Below, one piece after another: positions 1-30,120 of a stretch of DNA of 64,000 bases (its first letter is position 1; each line of letters opens with the position of its first letter). Source of the DNA: Vicugna pacos (lineage: Eukaryota > Chordata > Mammalia > Artiodactyla > Camelidae). The notes under the pieces are model-generated. The model did not search any database and was not told the DNA's origin. It saw only the letters and a program-made list of their open reading frames with translations. Both the position numbers and the translations under genes were made by a program. The stretch covers positions 66,686,501 through 66,750,500 of the forward strand of contig NC_132996.1 in assembly GCF_048564905.1 (NCBI RefSeq). The letters are read 5' to 3'.

Positions 1-1044
1 AAGCACCAGTGCTGCGGGCGCCATGGATACAAGGATTGGTTTGGGATCCAGTGGGTCAGCAGCCGTTACCTGGACCCCAATGACCAAGACGTGGTTGAGT
101 GAGTGATTTGCTTCTCCCCTCTTCTTCCTCCTCCTCCTTCTCCTCTTTCTCCCTCAGAACCCCACCTCACCCGGATGGGCAATAGAGTCAAGTGATTGAG
201 AGAATGGGGTACCGCTCAGCCATGTATTAGCTGTGTGACCCAGGGTGTGTTACGAAACTGCTCTGGGCCCATTTCCTCTTCTGTAGGTTGGAGATGATAA
301 TAGAACCGATCTTCCAGAGTTGTGAAGATAAGTGAATTATGCAAGCCTAGTACATACTAAAGCAGTCAGTAAATGTGTCCTCATTTTCCCCTTCTGAACT
401 CCTGTGCCCTGCAGCTCTTCCCCAAGGCGTCTCTCTCCAGACCTCCTAACCCGCCCACCTCTCCCTTTGCAGCCGGATCCAGAGCAATGTGGAAGGCCTA
501 TATCTGATTGATGGGGTCCCTTTCTCCTGCTGCAACCCCCACTCACCCAGGCCTTGCCTGCAAAGCCAGCTCTCAGACCCCCACGCCCACCCTCTCTATG
601 ATCCCCGACAACCCAACCTAAACCTCTGGGCCCAAGGATGCCATGGGGTGCTGCTGGGGTACCTGCAGGGGCTGGCAAGCACACTGGGCAACCTGTTGGC
701 TGTTACCTTCCTGCTGCAGGTGAGTCAGCAAAGTGTCTGAGGCCTCCTCCTCAGGGGGCCTCTGACCCAGGGGCCCCTGGAACTGCTGACCCTCACTGAC
801 CTCTTGCCCCTTGCTTTTCCCACAGGCTTTGGTGCTCCTGGGCCTGCGGTACCTCCAGACGGCACTGGAGGGCCTTGGAGGAGTCATTGATGGGGAGGGA
901 GAGGCTCAGGGCTATCTCTTTCCCGGTGGGCTGAAAGACATGCTGAAAACAGTATGGCTACAGGGTGGGGTGGCCCACCGGCCAGCACCTGAGGAGGCCC
1001 CACCAGAAGAGGCACCTCCCAAGGAGGGTCCATCTGAGGTCTAG
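1..1044 (+). CDS. ROM1: ROM1, retinal outer segment membrane protein 1 (3' part; 5' end outside window)
   Basis: Three exon pieces are visible: 1-98 (open at the left edge, frame starts at base 1), 473-719 and 826-1044 (TAG stop). They join in frame into 187 residues, a little over half of the roughly 351-residue family length. ROM1 is a photoreceptor tetraspanin that pairs with peripherin-2 (PRPH2) to shape outer-segment disc rims. What is seen is the second half of the large intradiscal loop, with its cysteine clusters (CCG near the start, then PFSCCNPHSPRPC), the fourth membrane segment (LAVTFLLQALVLLGLRYL) and the acidic, proline-rich cytoplasmic tail ending in SEV. Donors are GTGAGT-like and acceptors are pyrimidine-rich. 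An AATAAA at 1334-1339 sets the 3' end near 1355, about 150 bp from the convergent end of B3GAT3. Identification is firm; the first two membrane segments and most of the third are missing only because the window starts inside exon 1. Confidence 0.96.
190..375 (+). repeat. MIR-type SINE fragment in ROM1 intron 1
   Basis: This stretch has the usual MIR core words: tgtgtgacc, then ctgggcccatttcctcttctgtag, then a run resembling the gtaaaatgggrataataat part. It is old and diverged. It fills most of the intron between 99 and 472; nothing else is seen there. Confidence 0.6.
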
Positions 1045-1904
1045 TGGCCTGGAGCTTTGGGTGGGGATGAGGAGTAGGGGGAAGGGGAGGGATGGACAAT
1101 TCTGGAAACCTCACACCTCCCTACCGGGCTCCAGGTTAGGGAGGGGGGAATCTCTGGGATTAGAAGGGTTAAGGATAGTCACTGAGCCAGACTTGGGTAG
1201 GGGAGAAAACAAGGTATCCTAGGGCCTAACCCATGGCCAAAACCACCAGGGAACAGAAAAAACAAAAACCAAAAAACAGGGTGGTAAGAAAGTAATACGG
1301 GACGGACTGGAGACTGCTCTGGTGCACAGACTTAATAAAGCTTTTGGACTGAAGCCACTGACCTTTCTCTTCAAGGGGGTGGGGGCTCCTGAGAGAACCG
1401 ATGCCTGTCTATTAGGGAAGCCAGGACTCTGGGGTTTTGACTCTGGTAAGGATCAAATGCAAGCAGCAGATGTGGGAAGTGAAGGAAAACATAGGAACCT
1501 CCAGGTTGAGAGTTTTTATTCTGGAGGTAGCAAGGGGGGGTCTGCATGCTCAGGTGGGGAGGGTCCAGTCCAGCTCCTCCAGCCCCCCAGTGCATGCCCA
1601 GCCCCAATAAGTTACCCAGTTACTCAGCCACCCTCCCTCCTGAGTCTGTCTGTCCTTCTGCTCCACCTCAGACAGAGCCCATCTGGCTCAATACAAGGGC
1701 TACTTGTCCCTAGCCTGTGGGCAGTGCCACCTGGCAGGCTGGGGGAGGGGAGAAGCAGCTGGGCCACGCCCTGGGGCTGAAGGGGCAGAGGAGCCAACCC
1801 TGGCTCTGAGGGACTGAGACTGGGAAAACCACATCCTGGGCAGGCCAGGGGCCCAGTCCCACAGGTCTGTGCCTGATGAGGTGGTGGGCAGGGGAGGACC
1901 ACCG

Positions 1905-6235
<4,331 letters not shown>

Positions 6236-6239
6236 AGGG

Positions 6240-7245
6240 GACGTAGGAGTGGTTTTGAGACCCTCCCCTTGAACTCCAGCCCCTGTGCGGATTTTCTCCT
6301 TATATTCATTCACTCATTCATCAGTCACTGCACGCAGTAACAGTTGCTCAATAAATAACTTGTTAAACGAGTGAGTGAAATCTAGGGTCTATCATGTGCC
6401 AAGCCTGTGCTGTGTGTCTCCTACAATCCTCACCATAGTTCTTTGAGATAGATGGTATTGTCCCCATTTTACAGGTAAGTAACTAAGGTTTCCCAAAATT
6501 GTGTTCTCATTGTGCAGTTTTCTACGTCTCTTCTAGATACCTGACTCCAGGACTGTTTTCTCTGACCCACATTTCTTAAACAGATGAGGAGAGGGATGGG
6601 GGGAGGATGCGAAGGCAATGCCCTATCTCCCAGAGAATTAACTGGAAACATGTATTTTTCATTTAGTGGGATTTTTGTTTTGTTTTCTGAGGGGGAGGTA
6701 CTTAGATTCTTTAAAATTTATTTTTAATGGAGGTACTGGGATTGAACCTAGGACCTCATGCACTCTGCTACTGAGCTATACACTCCCCCAAACTGGAAGT
6801 ATTTCTTGAGCTGCAGGCATAAGCCATCCTGAGTAGTCATCTTTCTTAAAAAACAAAAACTAGTTTCTTGTAAAATAATCTCTAGGACTTGTGTTCAGTC
6901 TACAAAATGGAAACTACTTCCTATCACAAAGCATTTTCCTAAAACATTAGGGAAAAATTTTTTACTACTAGCTAAAGAGACGCAGTCTTCAGTGTGAGAA
7001 CATCTGATACACAGCTATTACTATTCAAGAGGGACCCAACAGCTCTGGTGACCACTATTAACTAGGCTACTAAAATCTGCTCCCCTTGCTGGGCTCCTCT
7101 ATGAAAATATTAGCGTCCAGCAAGCTGAAGAAGGCTTGCACTCACTCATTTTACTGAATGAGGCTTACACTGAAGCTAAATGAAAATGTCAGGCCCTCCG
7201 GCTTCTGAGTCTGTGGTTCAGGCCAGAACTAGAATCCAGACACCA
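6240..7245. other. Intergenic stretch between B3GAT3 promoter and GANAB 3' end
   Basis: About 1 kb without a gene. It contains diverged LINE/MIR-like tails (for example ctcaataaataacttgttaaacgagtgagtga at 6348) and a camelid SINE fragment at 6713-6790. I see no convincing coding frame, RNA gene or conserved regulatory block. Confidence 0.5.
6713..6790 (-). mobile_element. Camelid tRNA-derived SINE fragment, antisense
   Basis: It contains ggaggtactgggattgaacc and ctcatgcactctgctactgagctatacactccccc, a truncated, internally deleted copy of the same SINE as at 4249 and 39998. Confidence 0.75.
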
Positions 7246-8230
7246 ACAGTTATTTATGGTTTATTTCTTTATTGTTTCTCCTTTTATCAAAACCTGTCAC
7301 AGCTGGGGGCCAAGAGGAAGTAAAAAAAACCTCCCACAAATATTCCCCCTCATCCCCAGTTAGTCCTCCCCCATCCCCCACCCAGGGCTTTGGGCCAGCC
7401 CTGGGCACACATGATCATCTCCCCCCACCCTCAGCCTTCGCCCAGCAATAAATACAGGTGATCCTGATTTGATGAAACCACAACTGATTTCTCCATCTTG
7501 AATGCCCCTCAGAGGGACAAAATTTTAGGAGGCAAAAGAAGTTTTGCCCATCCCCTCTTAAGGAGTGGAAACTTCTTTCCCCCAAGGGACAGGGGGAGGT
7601 AGAACTGCCCCTGTCAGAACTGCAGCAGCTCTAGAAAGAAGCAGGGAGTGGAAAGGTTGGGAGGCCAGGGAAGAGGATGTTTTCCAGCAACCTCACTCCT
7701 TTGATCCATTTGTCCCTTAGCAGGGTAAGGGGTGGTCCCAGTGTATCAGTGGGGCATAAAAAGGGGAGGGCTGACAGAGAAGAGCCAGGAAGAAGGAATA
7801 AAGCAGTTTGGTGGGGAGGGAAGGGGAAGGTGAAAGGAGCCCTAAAGCTCACTGCCCTCAATCTTCTTCCAAGAAATTGCATCAACACACAAGAGACATG
7901 AATGGAGACGGTCTGAAGGAGATTCAGGGCCTCTAAAAGAAAAGAGAAGGGAGCAAGGGCCCTGTGGTCCCCAGGTCTTCACAGGTCAATGTGCTCCAGT
8001 TAGAGCAACAGAGTACTGGGGGATGAAGGGGGATTTGGTGTCGTGGGGTGGGAGAGGTCAGGAGATCACAAAGGAATTCAGAGCCCAGGGACAGCCCTCT
8101 CATCCTGCCCAGATGTTGGCAGAATCTGGATCGTGGTATAAGAAAGGTGAAGCCTGGGGAAAGCCAAATTCCAAGGCAGAAGGAAGAGTAACTCTCATCA
8201 CCACTGCATCCCACCCCCACATCCCTTGGG
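7246..8230 (-). other. GANAB: GANAB 3' UTR
   Basis: This runs from after the TAA (8231-8233) to the cluster of − strand AATAAA words at 7250-7275. No long conserved frame is present; open frames on either strand here look incidental. Length, just under 1 kb, is inferred from the poly(A) signals. Confidence 0.6.
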
Positions 8231-21972
<13,742 letters not shown>

Positions 21973-22160
21973 CTTGTGCCGGGTTTGCTCCCTGACCCGG
22001 AGCTTCCCCTCCCCCAGGGCGCGTTTAGCCACGTACCTTAGCGCCCGCCCCTTCCGCCCTCCTGATTGGACCGACCAGACAGCTGCCGGGCGTCTGTCCC
22101 ATTGGCGGAGGGCGTACTCTAAATTGCCGCAGGGGCGGGGCTTGAGGGAGGGGCAGGACT
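21973..22160 (-). promoter_or_regulatory. GANAB promoter with two CCAAT boxes
   Basis: Upstream of the GANAB ATG (21970-21972, context aagATGGCGGC, a YY1-like motif over the start), the − strand has two CCAAT words (+ strand attgg near 22065 and 22101), GC boxes (cgcccgcccc, ggggcggggc) and dense CpG. CCAAT/NF-Y promoters are common for ER chaperone genes, but I did not find a perfect ERSE (CCAAT-N9-CCACG). The INTS5 poly(A) signal lies only about 90-250 bp further upstream, so the two genes are in close tandem. Confidence 0.65.
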
Positions 22161-22389
22161 GTTCAGAGCCAGTCGCTGTCCGACTTTGCCGGCTCTAAGC
22201 ATCAGACAGAGGCATTGGACTCTGTTTTCTTCAACTCGGCAAATTTTATTTAGAAAAAAAGGTGGGGGAGGAAAAAGTGACAGCGCTCTGTTTGGCCAAG
22301 GTCTCAGAAGAGAAGCCTCCCCCTGTCTGCAGCACCTTAGCCCCCTTTCTCATGGCTCAACCTCCCACGGCTTCTGGAGTATAGAAAGG

Positions 22390-25300
22390 CTATGTCCCCT
22401 GCCGAAGGAGAGTGGACGGCGAAGGTGCCTGGAAACGGCCAGAGAAAAGTCCCAGGCGGTCAATGTTGCGGTGGAGGACACTGTGCAGCACAGCCAGATG
22501 CGGTCCACCCTCACCCCCACCCTCCCTGGAGAAGTCCCGGATGAAGCGGCCACGCTCTGACTGGAAGATGAACTTCTGGGGCAAGGGCCCATGCTCCCGG
22601 AGAAAGCCCCAGACACTAAGCAGCAGCAGACGCACTTCAAAAGGTGCCAATTGGCTAAATACCTCGTGCATATTACCCAGGGCTGGTGGCAGGAGGCTTC
22701 CCTCGGCCATGACAGCCACTAGGGTGCAGGATGCCTCCAGGTGCCAGGGGGAGTGGGCTGTATCAGGGTGGCGAGAGGCTTCCCAATGGCCCAAGAGGGC
22801 AGCCAGCAGCCCCCGCAGCAGCACGGAGCAGTAGCACAGGGCTGGAGGAGCAGCTGCTACCAGCTTTAACAGCTCAAAGAGCAAAGGCTGTTCCCGGAAG
22901 CGCCGGCCAATGCGGAGATCCCGCTCCACGGTGGCCCGGGCATGCTCCTCAGGAGGCCAGGCTAGCTCAGCACCAGCTGCGTCAGGACACACACTCTCCA
23001 CCAAGGTCACTGCCACTGCTTTGGCTGCCTCCGGGCTCAGGGTGGGAGCCCCCCAGCAACCCACACATTCAGTGCCCCCAGGGGCACTGCAGCAGTGCAC
23101 CAAGAGGCTGAGGAGGCTCTGGGTGTTATAGATCACTTCCTGTTGATCGCGTATTTGGACAAACTTGGGTGGCTTTAGGCCACGGCCAATGACTCCAGCG
23201 TGGAAAACAGACCAAATCCCTCCAGGACCTGGCACAGCTGCAGTGTGCCGCCGGTTTGTGTCCAAGAGGGAGGCAGAAGCCAAAGGAGCTGAAACAACTG
23301 AAAGAGTCTCATTGTCTCCATCCACTTCCCCGCCAAACAGTTCTGTGTTGCCCCGATGTAAGGCTCCCTCAACTAGCAGCTGTAGGACAGCCTTGAGCCC
23401 AGCCGGGGAGGTCTGGGAGAGGCGGGTAAGAAGCTGGGAGGCTGAAGCCACGCCTGGGGGGCCATGCAGCCTCAGAGAGGCAAAGAAGCGATGCACTCCA
23501 GCTCTCACCAGTCCCAGGAGTTGGGAAGGGGACAGGGCTTCTGGAGGAAAGGGACAAATGGCCAGGAGGGAGGCAGCAGCTTCAGCTACTTCCTCCTCAG
23601 GATGGAGCAGGAGAGGAGCCAGGTCAGACAGATGGGCTGAGGCAGACTCCCCAAATCGGGCCCCTAGGGCTGCAGGGCCCTCACCACCCTGCTGTTCCCA
23701 CCCCACAAGCAGTGCCAAGTTGCGCAGGAACCGGGCCGTAAAGGGAGGTTGCAAAGTCCCTGCATGTACCCTAGACAGGCAGCTTCGGAAGGCCAGGGGC
23801 AGGAGGCCAGACAGACTGACCACCAGCCCTGCATATAACTGAGTGGCCAGACTCAACTCTTCAGGGCTTCGGGCCCGGCTCAGGAGATGGCCCAAGGCCT
23901 CAGGTCCACAGCTAGGCCGAGTATAGACAGAGAGCAGGCCAAGGAGCTGGTGTTGCCAGAGGAAGCGTTTCCGTTCCAATCGTAATGTCTCTCCACACAG
24001 CTCTCCAACATGGTTTCTGAGTGCATCTAGAAAGGGCACAGGGTGGGGGGGTGGGGGTGGGCCCAGCACCCCTTCCCCAGGAGACCCTCCCCGGTGATGA
24101 ACCAGTTTTTGCAGGTGCAGCAGTAGCAGCTGGATCAGCCGGTCACAGGCCTCGCGCACCGTGTCTGGCACAGCCAGGCCCTGGGTGGTAATGACTGAGG
24201 CCGGCATGGCTGTGTCCACCAGGAACTGCAACAGGCGGTAGGCACCTGCCCCAGATGCCTGGCTCACCAGGTGCACAGCCAGGTTCAGCATGTTGTCCAG
24301 CTCCTCTCGAGGGAATCCCTGCAGGTGTTGTTGCAGCTGGCTCAGCACAGCTGGGGGCTTGAGACAGTCCACTAGCTCTCCAGAGACTGTGCCCAGCAAA
24401 GCTGGTGACATGACTGCCAGCTGCAGGAGGAAGGGAACAGTGGCCTGAAGGGAGGGGTCACCACTCCGGCCGCCAGTGCCCCCTGCCAGGCTATCATGAA
24501 ACATTCGCAGGAGCTCCCGTCGAATGCTGTCTCCGTGGCGGGAGGCCAGGTGCCCTAGGATGCCTACAACTGAGGTGATCTTGGGCACCCGTTTCTCACC
24601 AGGGATAGCAGGAGATCCAGGGAAGGGGTCTGAAGAGGAGGTTTGAGAAGAGCTTCCACCACTGCCACCAGCTCCACCTCCAGCCCCACCGTGAACACAG
24701 AAGTCCTTAAGGCCACAGGAGAGAACTCGAGAGATGATGGTGCCAGGGAAAGAAGAGCCAATATGGGCCACCACCCAGTCGAAGTGTGGAGAATGCTGGA
24801 CAGAGGTATCCAGCAAGGCATCCACGCAGGCATCTGGGCAACTACCAATGAGAGCCGAGAGGCACTGAACATAGATGTCCATTAATGTGCGTGTGGCCCG
24901 ACAGCCCATCCACAGCTGTAGCAGTTCATTCAGAGAGCCAGTGGCATGGGGCACACGCTGGTGCTGGCCTGAGTAAGTGCTGCTCAGTTGCCCCATGAGG
25001 TCAATGGACCATGCACTAATCACAGGTGCCCAGGCCTTCGGGTTGGCCCGGATAAACTCAGATAGCACCTGCTGCACTTCCTGCACCACATCCTCTAGAC
25101 CAGGTCCCCCAGCAGGGACATGGGAGGGTGGGGGTGGACGGAGGTGAGGTGGGCCAGCCACAGGGCTTTCATCCAGAGCAGCCAGGTGGGCCCGGACGCT
25201 CTCATCAAAGACACCTCGCAAGTGGTCAAGCACGGCAGCCCGAGCAGGTGGCAAAGAGCGGAGCAGGAGGAGACCACAGCGAGCGTGTTCCCGAGCTGAG

Positions 25301-26809
25301 AGTTGGTGGCCCAGAATAGGGTCTACACCAGTCAGAAAAGCCTTGATTTCCTGGGACAGCTCCTGAGCACTATAAGAAACAAGAAAAGCAGAGTTAGAGT
25401 ACTGGGAGCTGTTGTGCAAGTTACGTTCCTCTGGGAGCTTCAGTTTCTTTCTATGTAAAATAGGGATAACTGTACCTCCCTCATAAGGTTATGTTCGTAA
25501 AGCACTTAAGCACCATATCTAGTTCAGTCACAGTCATCATTCAGTAAGTGCTAGCTATTTTTCTTTTAATAATAGTGTCAATATTAGATAACTCTTGGAA
25601 TATGTCAACTTCTCTTTTAAATACTTTACATGTATCATTTTAATCCAGACAATAGCCCAGTAAGATAGGTACCATTATGATCCCATTTTACAGATAAGGA
25701 AACCAAAGTTAAGTAATCAGTCTATAAACTCCAAGAGGGTAGTTAACATTTCTATGCTCTTCAATACCGGATTCCCTTCTGTTGAGGTGCCTGGAATATG
25801 AAAAATGCTCAATAAATATTTGTTGAGTAAGTATATTTTGTGTTCCTATAACATCTGCTTTGAACACACCTTTCCAGGTTCACTGCACTACCTCCTACAC
25901 ACAACAGAAGAACCCTGGATTTTGTTCTTAATGAAATGAAAATCCTAACTTCAAACTTGCCCCTAATTAAGGGCTCTTTCCCCAAACCTGTTTCTTCCCA
26001 TATTCTACAAGCATCCTAATCACCCATCACTTGGGCTCCACCACATCAACACCACCAACTTCCAGAACCCTCAGTATGCTCCAGGAATCAGGGTGTCCCA
26101 GGGCAGACAAGGTAATGTCTTTCACCCTTCCGCTTCCAAAACATATGGGTTCAGTCTTCTAAGTTCAGAAGCCAGTATTATGGGAAGAGGCAAAATCCCC
26201 TTCCTCTTATTGCCTTTTCCGCCAAGAAGGCAGAATGCTCTAGGGGCTGATAAGGCTCTGACTGCCATTCCTCTCTGGTTTGTCCAAAAATAAACCCACC
26301 CTAAGGTGAGGGAAGTATCTCCGTTGGAGGGCAAGGGAAAGGCTAGAAGGAAGCATTCTGTGACTTGCTGGGCCTGAGTGCTCAGGGAGTCCCCATTAAG
26401 TCAGGGGACCCTGGGTTCCCTGGGATCTAAAAGAGACAGAGCACCTGGGTTCCCAAGAGTTATAATATTCCCAACTCTTGGGAGAGCAAGGCCAGGATCT
26501 GGGGTAACTAGGCACTGGGTTTAGGGGGAGGCAGTACCGAGATCTTGAGAGTGAGGGCACTGGAGCCCAGAGTTTTGATAAGGCAGTCCCTGAGTTCTGG
26601 GAAGACCCGACTAGGAATCTCTGAGAACCCTGACGCGAGTTTTCGAGGTAGGATCCGGGTTTCTGCCGAGAAGGCTGGGGATCGGCGCGGGGCCGCGGGG
26701 TGGGGGAAGATGCCAGGGGCTCTGACTACCTGAGCGGCGCGGGACCGTGGGTGACCGGGGCAGGCCCGGGAGGCCCCGGGGCCCCGGGAGGGTCGCACAA
26801 CGCGGACAT
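22390..26809 (-). CDS. INTS5: INTS5, Integrator complex subunit 5
   Basis: Two coding exons: 26730-26809 ([18 protein letters not shown]... start) and 22390-25369 (almost the whole protein), joined AG|T to give [13 protein letters not shown]. They total 3060 nt, 1019 residues, equal to human. INTS5 is a helical-repeat scaffold subunit of the nuclear Integrator complex, which binds the RNA polymerase II C-terminal domain, cleaves snRNA 3' ends and attenuates promoter-proximal transcripts. Seen: a Pro/Gly/Ala-rich N-terminus, long leucine-rich helical stretches, a glycine/serine-rich loop ([12 protein letters not shown]) near residue 270 and a C-terminus ending LLRQGT. Almost all of the coding sequence in one 2.98-kb exon is typical of the gene. 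An in-frame upstream ATG (25419) in the intron is not used, because the exon 1 join restores the family N-terminus. The − strand poly(A) signal is near 22245-22250. Confidence 0.97.
25420..26729 (-). other. INTS5 intron 1, upstream part
   Basis: No exon is seen. It contains diverged MIR/L2-like pieces (ccattttacagataaggaaacc at 25683, gctcaataaatatttgttgagtaag at 25808) and no RNA gene I can recognise. Toward 26700 it merges with the CpG-rich promoter region. Confidence 0.5.
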
Positions 26810-27000
26810 CCCGGAGCCCGAGCCCGAGCCCGAGGCGGGAGCGGCAGAGCGCAGGGAGCGCATGCGCGCTGACGGGAAACCCGAAAGGAACCAGCAATGA
26901 GGCCTCTCAGAAAAAGCAGTCCGGCGACGTCCACGACCCTCATACATCGGTTCCGCACTGAGTCGGCGTCCCAAAACGGGACTGCGACTTGACAACGGAA
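26640..27000 (-). promoter_or_regulatory. CpG island at the INTS5 start
   Basis: Very high GC and CpG (ggggccccgggagggtcgca, gcccgagcccgagcccgagg) surround the INTS5 ATG at 26807-26809. A small gcccga tandem (26818-26835) sits just upstream of the ATG on the transcript. No TATA box is seen. Confidence 0.65.
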
Positions 27001-28410
27001 AGCCGACCACCCTCAATGCAACCATTTTATTATTATTTTTTCCTCCAAAGGGCCACTGACACAGACTAAAGGTAGCAGCGACCACTTAATTGGATTTAAT
27101 TAATTTTCCTAAGTCCCCAAATACAAATGTTCAACTCTCGACATTTTAAAAAATGAAACATTAGGAAACATTTTAATCAATAACCAGTGATAATGTAAAA
27201 AGCAGTTAAAGAAAGGGAAGAGAGAAAGCGGGAAAAAGACGGAAAAATAGGAGAGAAAGTCAGTAAGAGAAGATGAAAAGGGAAAAGGGAGGGAGAGGAA
27301 GTCCGGAATAAATTGGGCTGACTGGCCTGAAGGTGTCCTCCCAGTCCTAGTTTGGTACTACAATCCTTGTCAGTCTCCCCAACCTCCCAGTGCAGGGACC
27401 TTCCTCAACCTCACATCACCGTAGCTGCAGAGAAAGCTTGGTAACCTTTTGTGGACCTAACACTCCTCATCAAGGGCCCCCACTCCAGCCAGTCTATTCA
27501 GATCAAGTTTCAAGATCTTCCACTAACCGGCTGTGTGCTTCACTTAACTCTCAATGCCTGTTTCCTCTTCTGGAAACGAGGATGTTAATAGTACAGCTAC
27601 GTCAGGGGGTTGTGAAAATTGAAATGAAACCAGGTAATTGGTTTACTGTATAGCACTTGGTGTCTGTGCCTGTGATGGTAGGTAAGCACTATATAAGCAA
27701 TAGTTATTTTTCTTATATTTGTTGAATGAACTCCAGAAAATAAGATCTTTGACAACAGGGACTTTGCCTATTTTGGTAAAAGCGATATCCTCATCACATA
27801 CAACACTGTCTGCCTGGCACATAGTAGGTTCTTAATAGTTGGTTGGATGAATGAAAAGGAAAGTAGGTTCTGATGCCTGAATTAACCAGAGGCCTTACTG
27901 TTCTCAATAGAAGTGAGAGTTACAATAACATCAGATGATAGGTCCTAAAGATACCTTTAAAGTGACTGTGTTTTAAAAACTAAGTGATTAATGATGGTGG
28001 TTCTATATTTGTTCTTAAAATTTAGACATTCTATCACTCATAAAGTGTATATGTTCTAGGACAGTAACTATGGGACAGTTTCTGTTCTTAGCTCTGCCTC
28101 AAATTTGGACCCATCACTTTTCTACTCTGGGCCTCAACTTTTAATCTGTAAAGGAGGCTTTTGAACCAGATAAGTCCTTTCAGCTATGAGACTGTTTTGT
28201 GGTCCTTGCCCTTAAGGACTTCACAATCTAAGGGTGCTTGTTTTGGAGTAGGACAGATCTGAGTTCATGTCTGCTATTTATTAGCAATGGAATCCTGAGC
28301 AAGTGACTCAGCTGTTTGGGGCCCCTTTCTTATCTGTAAAATGGTCATGCTGTCTCATATCTCACAAACGTTTTGCAAAGATCACTTCAGATTATTTGTG
28401 TAAAGACCTC
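27000..28410. other. Intergenic DNA with old repeats
   Basis: Between INTS5 and the C11orf98 3' end. I see old MIR/L2-type words (gtttcctcttctggaaacgagg at 27560, ctggcacatagtaggttcttaatag at 27816, a MIR copy at about 28230-28420 with ctcagctgtttggggcccctttcttatctgtaaaatgg) and a purine-rich patch (27205-27305). No gene is seen. Confidence 0.5.
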
Positions 28411-28418
28411 AGCACAGT

Positions 28419-28560
28419 TGGGGAGGGTATTGCTCAATAGTAGAGTGCATGCTTAGCATGCATGAGGTCCTGGGTTCAATGCTCAGTTCCTCCATTTAAA
28501 AAAATTAATAAATGTATAAATCTAATTACCTCCCCCACAAAAAAATTTAAAAAAAAAAGA
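28419..28560 (+). mobile_element. Camelid tRNA-derived SINE (VIC-type), sense
   Basis: Near-complete copy: head gggtattgctcaatagtaga, A/B-box area catgcttagcatgcatgagg then tcctgggttcaatgctcagt, an AT-rich body ending acctcccccac, and an A tail. It is the same family as at 39998. Confidence 0.88.
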
Positions 28561-28829
28561 GCTTAGCACAAAGCCAGATACAGAAACTCTTCTTTGAACA
28601 CAGTAAGTTCCTTCCTACCTTAGGCACAGGGAGTAGAGCAAAATTATAGAAAATGATGGGTATAATAAGATGTTGAAAATGTTCTTCCTTTTCCTCCAGC
28701 TTCTCCCCTCCTCTCCTTACTGCATCTGAATACAGTTCAGTTTCTGTACTCTTTCCCTTCTGTGTTCAAAACTGGCCATGATACTGTTTCCTAGAAAAAA
28801 TGGCTGATACCAAGTTTTAGCCCAGGGGA

Positions 28830-29340
28830 ATTAGCAGGTGAGCCTTGAACATACTGTGCCAGAAAACAAGGAAGTGCTCAAATACTGATGGTGTTGTGTC
28901 AAAAGGCCACAGGGAGCTCCTAGAAGAGGCTCCTACTGGCCAAACTTGGTATGATTTTGAGCATGAAAAAGCAATAGTAATGGATTATAACCCATCAAAA
29001 AACAACCTAAATGAGATTTTAAGGAGGTAGGGGTTTCCTTTATAGAATATGTCAAATGAATAACATGGATGAATTAATGATAGAATTAGAAAAATCACCA
29101 TTTTGCGGCAGTAACTAATTCAGGTAAGGATCATCATGGATGCTGAAACCATTGTTGAGAGATCTTTGGCAACAGGGTGTTCATACAGTCTCAAAGTATC
29201 ACCCCATAGATTGCTTATTAATTACAAAGGGAAAGGATACCCTAACAGAGGAGAAATCTGACAGACACCCACTTAACACTGGGAATCACCAATAATTAAA
29301 CAGGTATTTCATATATGGGTGAAAAATGTCACCTGCCATA
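28830..29340. repeat. Unclassified AT-rich dispersed sequence, probably an old transposon
   Basis: The stretch has a protein-like, low-CpG character (a 61-codon open frame at 28845-29030) but no recognisable domain. Its style and position directly before an LTR fossil suggest dispersed-repeat origin. I cannot name the family from sequence alone. Confidence 0.3.
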
Positions 29341-29349
29341 TCAGTAAAC

Positions 29350-29815
29350 AAAAGATGTTGCCACCACCAAGCCGTCAACAACTACAGCCGCCCAACAGTG
29401 AGCCCTGAAGCAACTCAGAATGGAGATAGACTGCCTGCCACCAAGTCAACCACTGCAGCTGTCCCCAGCGGTACACTCTGAGGGGATTCAGGATGGGAAA
29501 GAATAGGATACTGGCCCTAGATAGTTAAAGTGCATATCAAAGGAATGATTTTAAGGATCCCAGTCTCTTGCATCTTCCCATACCTAAAAAAGCACTTAAT
29601 TCATTAACTTGAAATAACTGGTTTTCTTTAATTAACAATAATCTTTGCTGTTCCGACTACCTGGTTTTTGTTGCAAAAACTCTTCTGTAACCTGGCTCCT
29701 CCCTTACTTCTTTAGAATACTCTCTCAGAACTACCTGAGAGGCTGTCTTCTGGGCTTAAGTCCTCAGTGAGTCTGCCAAATAAAACATAATTCTCAGACT
29801 CAGACATAGTAAGCA
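29350..29815 (+). mobile_element. Solo LTR-like fossil of an endogenous retrovirus (ERV class I-like)
   Basis: LTR-style layout: a C-rich upstream half, a ggctcctcccttac stretch, then ggctgtcttctgggctta, tcctcagtgagtctgcc and the poly(A) signal aataaaacataattctca at its end. No internal retroviral genes flank it, so it looks like a solo LTR, old and broken. The exact left end and the family name are uncertain. Confidence 0.45.
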
Positions 29816-29839
29816 ATCTTATGGTTACTGTTGGGGGGG

Positions 29840-30009
29840 GGAAGGGCAGAAAGGGGTGGGAAGGGATAAATTGGGAGTTTGAGATTTGCAAATATTAGCT
29901 ACTATATATACAAATAGATCTAAAATTTTCTTCTGTATAGCACAGGGAACTATTTATATTCTATATCTTGTAGTAACCTACAATGAAAAAGAATATGAAA
30001 ACAAGTATA

Positions 30010-30048
<39 letters not shown>

Positions 30049-30120
30049 GACTGAAACATTATGCTGTACACCAGAAATGGACACATTGTAACTGACCATA
30101 CTTCAATTAAAAAAAACCCC
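29840..30120 (+). mobile_element. L1 3' UTR fragment
   Basis: Well-preserved L1 tail: gggagtttgagatttgcaaa, cttctgtatagcacagggaa, tatattctatatcttgtagt, ttatgctgtacaccagaaat and cttcaattaaaaaaaa. It contains the (TG)n(TA)n microsatellite at 30006-30048, which is usual at this spot of the family. Confidence 0.85.
30006..30048 (+). repeat. (TG)n(TA)n microsatellite
   Basis: A run of about 7 TG units followed by about 12 TA units inside the L1 tail. Length-variable by nature. Confidence 0.9.

Noticed and set aside
23165-23842. 225-codon + strand frame within INTS5
   Set aside because: Antisense shadow of a 3-kb coding exon.
25370-25419. Extension of the INTS5 frame upstream to an ATG at 25419 ([16 protein letters not shown])
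   Set aside because: It lies in the intron; joining exon 26730-26809 at 25369 gives the family N-terminus and the exact 1019-residue length.
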